NCBI GenBank assembly: GCA_013407085.1 | Contig: JACCGJ010014209.1 | Span: 1 to 64,000, forward strand | Reading direction: 5' to 3' | Length of the DNA stretch: 64,000 nt | DNA from: Atriophallophorus winterbourni | Taxonomy: Eukaryota; Platyhelminthes; Trematoda; Plagiorchiida; Microphallidae | Shown: positions 57,271-64,000 of the stretch, piece after piece | Layout of the letters: each line of letters starts with the position of its first letter | How positions within the stretch are numbered: the stretch's first letter is position 1 | Program-made: the position numbers and the translations under genes | Notes under the pieces: model-generated | What the model was told of the DNA's origin: nothing | Database searches by the model: none | Seen by the model: only the letters and a program-made list of their open reading frames with translations

Positions 57271-57690
57271 TCATGTAGAATTACAACCGAACTCATAATA
57301 CAAAATAATTAAAGTCAATCGGTTAAAACAGATCTCGGTTAATGTTTCGCTTCTGAAACTATCTTCGTCGGACCAAAGGTGATCGTCAGTACGGGAACAT
57401 GGATATATACCATTCAAACCACCCTCTCTGACCTTCTTGCTAAGCAGATTATAGTCAACCTTGGGAGGGTCTCGTATCACGTAGGCAAAATCAGGAACAG
57501 TGGTCGATTTGCCTAATACGATGTTTATGCATTCAATCTGATACAAGTAAACATGGTCAATGTCGGTTAACACTGGCCCACATGCGTAAAAGTGCACAAA
57601 AAGTATGTAAAGTTTAAACATTTTTTGATGAAACAGAAAAATATAATTAAATATCAGGTAACAGATAATCTGAGCTATTTGTGTTACCAT
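57271..57690 (-). repeat. Dispersed coding-like repeat (WSDE..FRSETL family)
   Basis: The frame ends WSDEDSFRSETLTEICFNRL. 24887-24684 (-) contains [20 protein letters not shown] in the same arrangement. The two are clearly related; upstream parts (DPPKVDYNLLSKKVREGG) may belong to the same mobile element. Class not determined. Confidence 0.45.
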
Positions 57691-57702
57691 CAGTGCTGAG
57701 CA

Positions 57703-57888
57703 TCAGATAGTGGAGATTTTTGCCCCGTCCCTTTTATTGACTGCCGGTCGACTCGCCATAGCAAGTTCAACAGACTCCACGTGTAGATGTTTCAACGCTT
57801 CCATGTTGTCTAGATCGAAGCTGTGGCTTGGATCTAAGACTTGTTCCACCAAGGCTGAATCACGAATAAAGAATTGATATCCTTTCAA
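57703..57888 (-). other. Unassigned open frame
   Basis: Encodes MKGYQFFIRDSALVEQVLD, then MEALKHLHVESVELAMASRP. It reads as coding sequence but has no clear splice frame or family; it may belong with the repeat just downstream. Confidence 0.3.
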
Positions 57889-58699
57889 GTTTTGAAGCTG
57901 TGTTTTGACACGCTTTCAGTGTTCTTAGATTCTAGTATGTTGTTTCCTGAAAGTCGGCCTTATGTAAACACCAGAACATTCTCTAATTTGTCTTCTGTAG
58001 ATACTGTGCCTAACGCTTGATGAAGATATCTGATCCTTGAGCTTTATCAGAGAAGAATGGATAATTACTCGTTTCTTATATTACACACAGATGATGTCTT
58101 GTACAAGATTTTAATTATCGCTCCAAATGTGCTTTTAACATACGGCATACAAACTGTATCTAGTCGTTTTTTCTTCAATTTAGCGTCATCAACAGCGTTT
58201 TACAAAACCTTTTTAAATGACCGCTCTCTTTTATCTCTCTCTTTAATCTCTGCTCAGTGTTTAATGCTATGAAAAGGAAAGAAGATCAGGACCTAAATAC
58301 CTGTTTTGCGTAAGCGGACATGTATATTAGGGCAGCATTTGTATTTATGGGTTTTAGGTAGACTTAAGTTTATATCTTCTCATTTACAAGTTGAAATAAA
58401 AGTGGAGGTGTGCTTCTTCAAATTTCTACTTTGGTCGTCATCGTAATACTTAGCTCTGAGGCATTCAACAAGTTCAAGAAATCATATAAATTTTTTGTTA
58501 AAAAAACAGAAATATTGAGAATGATTGATTGAAACTGAAGAGAATACAATGAACTCAATTCTCGAAAGTTTTAACTGGAATTAAAATTCATAAAAAGTAT
58601 TGAACGTTTTGCTTGTATGGCGCTGTGGGATAAGGTTGTAATGACCAACCTGTTTAATCACGTGTCCAAACACATAATTCAAATTAATTTAAAGAAATT

Positions 58700-59130
58700 C
58701 AAAGTTTTAATGGTCTAAAAAGCAAATACTTTACAGTATTTATATATTAATAATATACAGAATGCATAAAACAACAAGCATGTTTTGATAATATGGAAAG
58801 TCAGCTTATGTTTAGAGGTTCGAGGTTTTATTTGGTCAACATATACTTCATTCAGGCTTGAACTTGTTAAGGCTTGATGTACAAATGATATGTGCGGGCA
58901 GAGAGTTCCATGTAAAACTAACTCAGACAGCAAAGAAGAACCTTTGACAATTTGATCTAGTGTGTAAAATGTTTAACATGTAACCATGAGATCTCACGCC
59001 ACGTGCTTCTTGCCGATGAAACAGTTGTTCAAGTGGGTTATTCACTATATGCAGAATGTTAAACAGCCGGATCAAAACACTTCTAACACGGCTGTACGAT
59101 AAGCCAAATAGATTAAGGGATGCAACCATA
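58700..59130 (-). mobile_element. CR1-like LINE 3' end
   Basis: Minus strand: LIRLFNILHIVNNPLEQLF, then VRSHGYMLN and RSNCQRFFFAV. After a frame break comes VSFTWNSLPAHIICTSSLNK, the usual RGH, FF-x-RV and WNSLP boxes of the CR1 C-terminus. Its 3' sequence (AATGGTCTAAAAAGCAAA on the plus strand) matches the inverse of the end at 5770, so the two belong to one subfamily. Confidence 0.65.
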
Positions 59131-59325
59131 TCCTGTCGTATACTCCAGTCACCAGCTTTGTAGGTCAGTGGTATACGCGTTACAGCAAAGCCATGTCATT
59201 TTGTAACCATGGGGACCATGCTGGAACAGCGCACTCCATTGCTAGGCTGATATATGTGTTAAATATACGTGGGTGCACCAGCTACAAAAATGCTAATTTG
59301 CATGCATTTCTATATCACACACACA

Positions 59326-59366
59326 ACACACGACTGGTTTCGTGCTATTTGCACACATCAGGTAGG
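59326..59366 (-). ncRNA. hammerhead ribozyme-like motif
   Basis: Reverse complement CUGAUGU, GUGC-AAAUA-GCAC, GAAA, CCAGUC, GUGUG. Perfect 4-bp stem II, but the last A of CUGAUGA is U. Confidence 0.5.
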
Positions 59367-59417
59367 GACAGTAGAATCACGATCAGCGTGCGCTTCAAAG
59401 TGGATACTGATACTACT

Positions 59418-59466
59418 GTCTCTAGCTGATGAGTGCAAACAGCACGAAATCGGTCGTGTGTGATTG
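59418..59466 (+). ncRNA. hammerhead ribozyme motif
   Basis: CUGAUGA at 59425-59431, stem II GUGC-AAACA-GCAC, GAAA, UCGGUC, then GUGUGUG. Complete core; stem III has one wobble pair. Stem I pairing is poor in this copy. Confidence 0.65.
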
Positions 59467-59654
59467 TGTGTGTGATGTAAATGCATGTAAATGAGCATTT
59501 TTGTTCATGGCCATGGGTTCAAACCCTATCTACATGCGTTTGGACACATGTGATTGAACAAAATGGTCGTACCAACCATATCCAACAGTGTCATACAACT
59601 GTGACTTGTTTCCAATTCTTCCACTGTTTCAAGCTCACGCGGATCCTGATACTA

Positions 59655-59705
59655 ATATCGCTGATGAGTGCAAACAGCACGAAACCGGTCGTGGTGTGTG
59701 TGTGA
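59655..59705 (+). ncRNA. hammerhead ribozyme motif, most canonical core
   Basis: CUGAUGA at 59661-59667, stem II GUGC-AAACA-GCAC, GAAA, CCGGUC, GUGGUGUG. All conserved catalytic positions are present and cleavage would follow UC. Lies 236 bases after the copy at 59425 in the same orientation, close to the 242-base unit period of the 47 kb array. Confidence 0.75.
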
Positions 59706-59719
59706 GTGTGCGATGGAAA

Positions 59720-62700
59720 TGCATGCCAACGAGCATATACAACGTTTGTTTTGTTTATAAAACCTGAACAATGGATTTTAAGCTTGCTTTGAATCATTAA
59801 AAGCCTATTCTCTAGCTACCGGTGAAATGATTTCAAGTAGGAGCAACGTTTCACGTGAAAATGTTTTATTAATTTCCGTTAAAACTAAACCAAATTCACC
59901 ATTCTCTCCTAATCTATGCGCACGTGTATGGCTCAGCTGATATGCCTCCGGCATGCATACATATGATTTTAAAATTTGTGCAGTAAATTATGCGCCAAAC
60001 TTCTAAATTGTCTCAAAACATGTGCCGACATGTTGATATTCGCCGGGACGAAAGGGAGTCGAAAATATGTGCATGTGACTACCCAGTCTACCAGTCAACC
60101 CAATTTAATCCTTTTGAACGGGGTCTTTGAATCGGCCGTGCTCAAAATGAATTTTTCCACGCATTTTTATTTTAGCAGTTAACATTGAAACCTTTTGTTT
60201 TTGAAATATTTTTAACATGTCTCTATGTTATCGAAGGGTGTTTGATGCCTTTTAATGCTTTAAATCGTGTACAATTTATTATTTATTTATTTTTAAATGG
60301 GGAATTTGCTGCGCCGGTCAGAAAAAAGTAAAGAAAAGTAAACTTGTACATGAAGACTTTAAAAATAATGCAGCATGATATTCCGTCAACTTCCATCACA
60401 ACACTTGAAAGAACTTTTGTAAAGTTAACCATTATATTGCATATGATCTATCACCGGATGAATATTTTCCATGTCGACTCAATTATACTTGATCAAATCC
60501 ATTGAAAGTTTGATAAGATTGTTCTTTCCAGCACGCTGTCCGAATACATGTCACAAATCACGAAATAATCCACTCGTTAAATGCATCAATCCTATTTTAT
60601 CCTGACCAACGCCTAGATTGCTCGGGCGTAGGATAAATCGGCCACAATTTCATCCAATACCGAGTCGTCCTGCATTTCATTAACACAACCTTTTGACTCT
60701 GACTACATTCTGAAAACTAACACGAAAATTCAAACCAAATCGCCTAGATTTGCTTATTATTTAGTGATTGGAAAAGCATCATTTAGTAAAGTTGACCATG
60801 CAAGTGTGCCAGATATTAAACATATTAGCTTGCGGAGCCTTATCTCTAATAGATAATGGAAAACATAATTTTGTTTACCGTTTTGTCACAATTTGGATAA
60901 ACATACTCCGATAGTCATATTAAATTTTAATTAATAATTAAACCGGGGTAGTCAATAGTAACTGTAGTCATGTTAACAGCAATGGGAAACCAGGTAGAAA
61001 AACTAATACCGGATGTTGTGGCAAGCTCGTTGCCACTTACCGTAATCAATTTATGTCTTTACCAATAAACGCATTTGAATAGTAATTAATAGAACTAACT
61101 GCATTTTTTCCTAAAAATTCGGTGGAAACGTATTTTTATTTATTTACTTGTGACAAACTTTCATATACATATTTAGCACAGTTGGTCAAATGTGTTTTGC
61201 ACAAGAAACATCCTGTAAAATTGATTACGGATCTTACACGCTACAACCAAGTGACCATTGCTTTCTGAACTCTGTTGATGCTTTTCGAATCCGTTGTCAA
61301 ATCCTGGACCAAGGGAGAGAAATTTAAAGCACCTGTAATGTATATATCACTACATCTGGCCTGTTTAAGACTCAGAACTCAGCCATTAGATTAAATCCCA
61401 CGTTGTGATTTCATGTAAAATATGATTCTTCCTATTATAGACATTTTCACGAAAACCATTGGGAAAAGAGATTAAGGGGTATTTTCGTTAACATTATACC
61501 ACTTTGTGGTATAAATTATTGTCATTTGGAATTGTATCATGTTTATTCAGTCGATTAAATTTCTACCCACAATTGAAAGGCAAATAATAGCTTCCATTAT
61601 TAACATACAAAATTTGACTCACACAGGCGGTTTTCGTCCTGGACGAAAATGAAGTTTGGTTGAAAAAATTACTGTGATTTCGATTTTTTGCAACAATGAA
61701 TGATCAGTGTTCTTGTAATACATCCTATGACGTGTATCACTGTATACTAATTCCGCATTGTCTTACGAGCTGGAAAAATACGATAAGTTGCACGTGGCTA
61801 ACACACATGGCATTTATATGCGGTATTCTTGACCTTGAATTCACTTTAGACCAATCAGAATATCATGATTTCTTCCTATCAAAACTCTGTATTTCAATTA
61901 GTAATTGAACAAAAAATAACTATCAAAAATCTTGGAGATGCTTGCACGTTCAAATTCTACTTGCATTGATGCATAAAGATAAAGAAAGTCCACTGAATTA
62001 CCTGTTTACCATTTTAAGGTTATTCATTCCAAAAACCTTTCGGTAACAGCTTTCATTCGATAAATAAACCTTAACCATAAATGGAAATATATTTTGATGA
62101 TTAGACTGCAATGCATTATGGTTTAATTTATTTTATTTCGAACTCGATCTATGCCGAGCATTTTGGTGTTGATTATTAAGAGGACTATAAAGATTATTCG
62201 CTAATAGGCGGTAAAAAAATTTTAAAAGAGAATAATTGTTCAAATTTGAAATTCCATTTGTTGAAAACTTTCTCTTTGTATTAATGCGTTTCCCATATTG
62301 TGTACTCCATGATTTTCAACTCAGCGAATATAATTGAGTATTATAAGATCAGAGAGATTCGTCGCAAAGGAAAGTAAGTTTAGTGGCCATATAACTGCCG
62401 TTGAACTCGAAATAAAAGTCTAACTAAATGAGACGTCATGTTTTTATCATATTGGTGAGAGCGAATACAATTATTATGTATATATTCTACAAATTTCAAT
62501 CAATTTAAATAGGTTGTAATAGAAAGCTCTACGTTACGAGCTTATGAGATATTACGCCTAAATGCTCTCCCTCTTGCAATTAGACTTCAAGTTTCTATTT
62601 AGCACATTGAGGAGGTCTTCAATTTCATGTACGCCATCATTAGAAAATCTAAATCTTTCAATCTTACAAATGTGTTTGGATCGAAAACTTGTGGTATTAA

Positions 62701-63380
62701 GGTCTATGACTGTTGAGACCTTGCAGTATGCCTTGTTGTTTTTGTCCCAAGCGAATGGTTATGCAACAAAATGTTTTAAAACCGTTCACCATTCAACTAA
62801 AAAAGTAAACCAACTCTCAGCACAATAAGTTTATTTACACGGATCTTAACGTGAAACTTGCTAACCTTGAGGGCTTTGAAGCTGATAACATATTTGCGAA
62901 TTTGAAACATGAATCAGATCAGATTTGCCTACAGAACTCGTTTCATCAATAATTGTAGTGGAAAATAGTCTAGAATCATTATAATTTCATTTGAAATAAT
63001 CTGAAATCTTCGAATATTCGATTGACATGGTCGGGTTTAATTGCTGATGTATGCGTAAGTTGAAGTAACTACTTCACTTCGGTTTAAGAAGAGGATTCTC
63101 GGGTCAGGCAGGTATCCTGAAGCGTGGAACTTCAAAACGAATCTCACGAAAACGTTTTCTTAAGAGACAATAAATTTTTGTTCACAGAAATTAATGTTGT
63201 TGTACCCAATCAAGGACGGTGAATCTTGTTCACCGTTCAGTATTTCGTAGAATAATTGAACAATCGGCATTATTGCACATAAGTTTTTCTTCTACCGTGA
63301 AATAAATAAAACAATCTTGTGCTTAATGTCCTGTTTTCTATGCCCTAAATAATATCTTCTACTAGTTTGAGCTGCTACAG
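59720..63380. other. AT-rich region without recognised gene
   Basis: No domain could be recognised. 62562-62828 is open on the plus strand and also on the minus strand; neither reading is decisive. 61696-61908 is a short open frame without splice context. Confidence 0.35.
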
Positions 63381-63497
63381 ACGGAACGCAATCAATCATA
63401 TCGATTAGTCAACTTGTTTTGTTACAAGGCGTCAAAGATGATTGGCAATGCCAGTTTACCGATGTAGATGCCAATATGCATAAGTCGATCATCATGG
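63381..63497 (+). CDS. Candidate internal exon, unidentified gene
   Basis: Acceptor TGCTACAG|AC, donor CATGG|GTAAAA. The single open frame encodes GTQSIISISQLVLLQGVKDD, then WQCQFTDVDANMHKSIIM. The minus-strand frame over it is a shadow. The product would continue past the right part of the window. Confidence 0.42.
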
Positions 63498-64000
63498 GTA
63501 AAATAATTAGATTTTCAAAACCACCAAACCTATTGACAACATCTTGGAGATACCAGGATAGTCGATAAATAGATATTTTTATTGATATTGTAGGATTCTT
63601 CGCCCGCATTGTCAAGCATAATTTGTGCGCGAGGGAGTGATTCCTCGGTTTTGCATTTGAGTGGGTGTTTGTTGGCTTGCAAATGTTATTGGAACTCTTA
63701 AAATTAAATTAAAATCCTAGCAATGATGGACTGCAAATCGAGACAATCAAACGCTCACATATTTTATTCATTCGGGTATAACAAGCTAGGGCCTTTTATT
63801 CAAGATTCGTAGAGGAACTTTATAAGTAATGTATTCAAACTTTGTGTAAAGCGTGTCCACAAAACTTGATACAAACTTTTATTTGTTATATTCAATTTTC
63901 CTACATCGATGAAGATTTATTTTACTTGTATAAAAAATTATTAACTTAACCCTTTCATGCCTGAATTATTTTCTAACCCGAAATAAAATATTTTTTTCTT

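Noticed and set aside
62562..62828. 88-codon plus-strand frame as an exon
   Set aside because: The opposite strand is also open over the same bases, splice signals are weak on both, and no family is recognisable, so no strand can be chosen.

Overview
This window reads as a metazoan nuclear genome segment: AT-rich, large introns with GT-AG boundaries, long gene-poor stretches and heavy retrotransposon debris. The mix of CR1-like and RTE-like LINEs, Ty3/Gypsy elements and Penelope-type hammerhead repeats, together with the divergent ADAM10 protein, best fits a parasitic flatworm (digenean trematode). That assignment is inference; no species can be fixed from the sequence alone.

Layout. 1-22.4 kb is a graveyard of retrotransposons: CR1-like LINE fragments on both strands, at least three Ty3/Gypsy remnants (two of them in head-to-head inverted-repeat arrangement at 16.5-17.9 kb), and many copies of a ~245 bp SINE-like repeat. 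Several insertions are nested and show clean target-site duplications. 22.6-41.4 kb (+) holds a complete ADAM10/Kuzbanian-type metalloprotease gene. I assembled it as ten exons whose splice phases all agree (2904 nt, 967 codons plus stop). 43.5-51.8 kb (-) holds the 3' part of an ADAMTS-like (ADAMTSL/punctin-type) secreted matrix gene: six exons, phases consistent, encoding TSP1 repeats, an Ig domain, more TSP1 repeats and a terminal PLAC domain. Its 5' part lies to the right or is not recognised. The two genes converge tail to tail. Plausible exons of one or more unidentified + strand genes sit at 46.1-46.7, 52.2-52.5, 55.1, 56.2, 56.7 and 63.4 kb, some inside ADAMTSL introns. 57-64 kb is mostly AT-rich with a few LINE 3' ends.

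The most interesting non-coding signal is a family of minimal type I hammerhead ribozyme motifs (CUGAYGA, short stem II with AAACA loop, GAAA, a very short stem III, then UC or UA at the cleavage site). I find about twelve copies on both strands. In the best block (47.4-48.1 kb) they are carried by a ~242 bp unit in a direct tandem pair plus an inverted copy. This is the architecture known for Penelope-like elements and animal retrozymes. ADAM10 would act at the cell surface as a sheddase (Notch and other ectodomain cleavage) and the ADAMTS-like protein in the extracellular matrix; nothing in the sequence shows that they are co-regulated.
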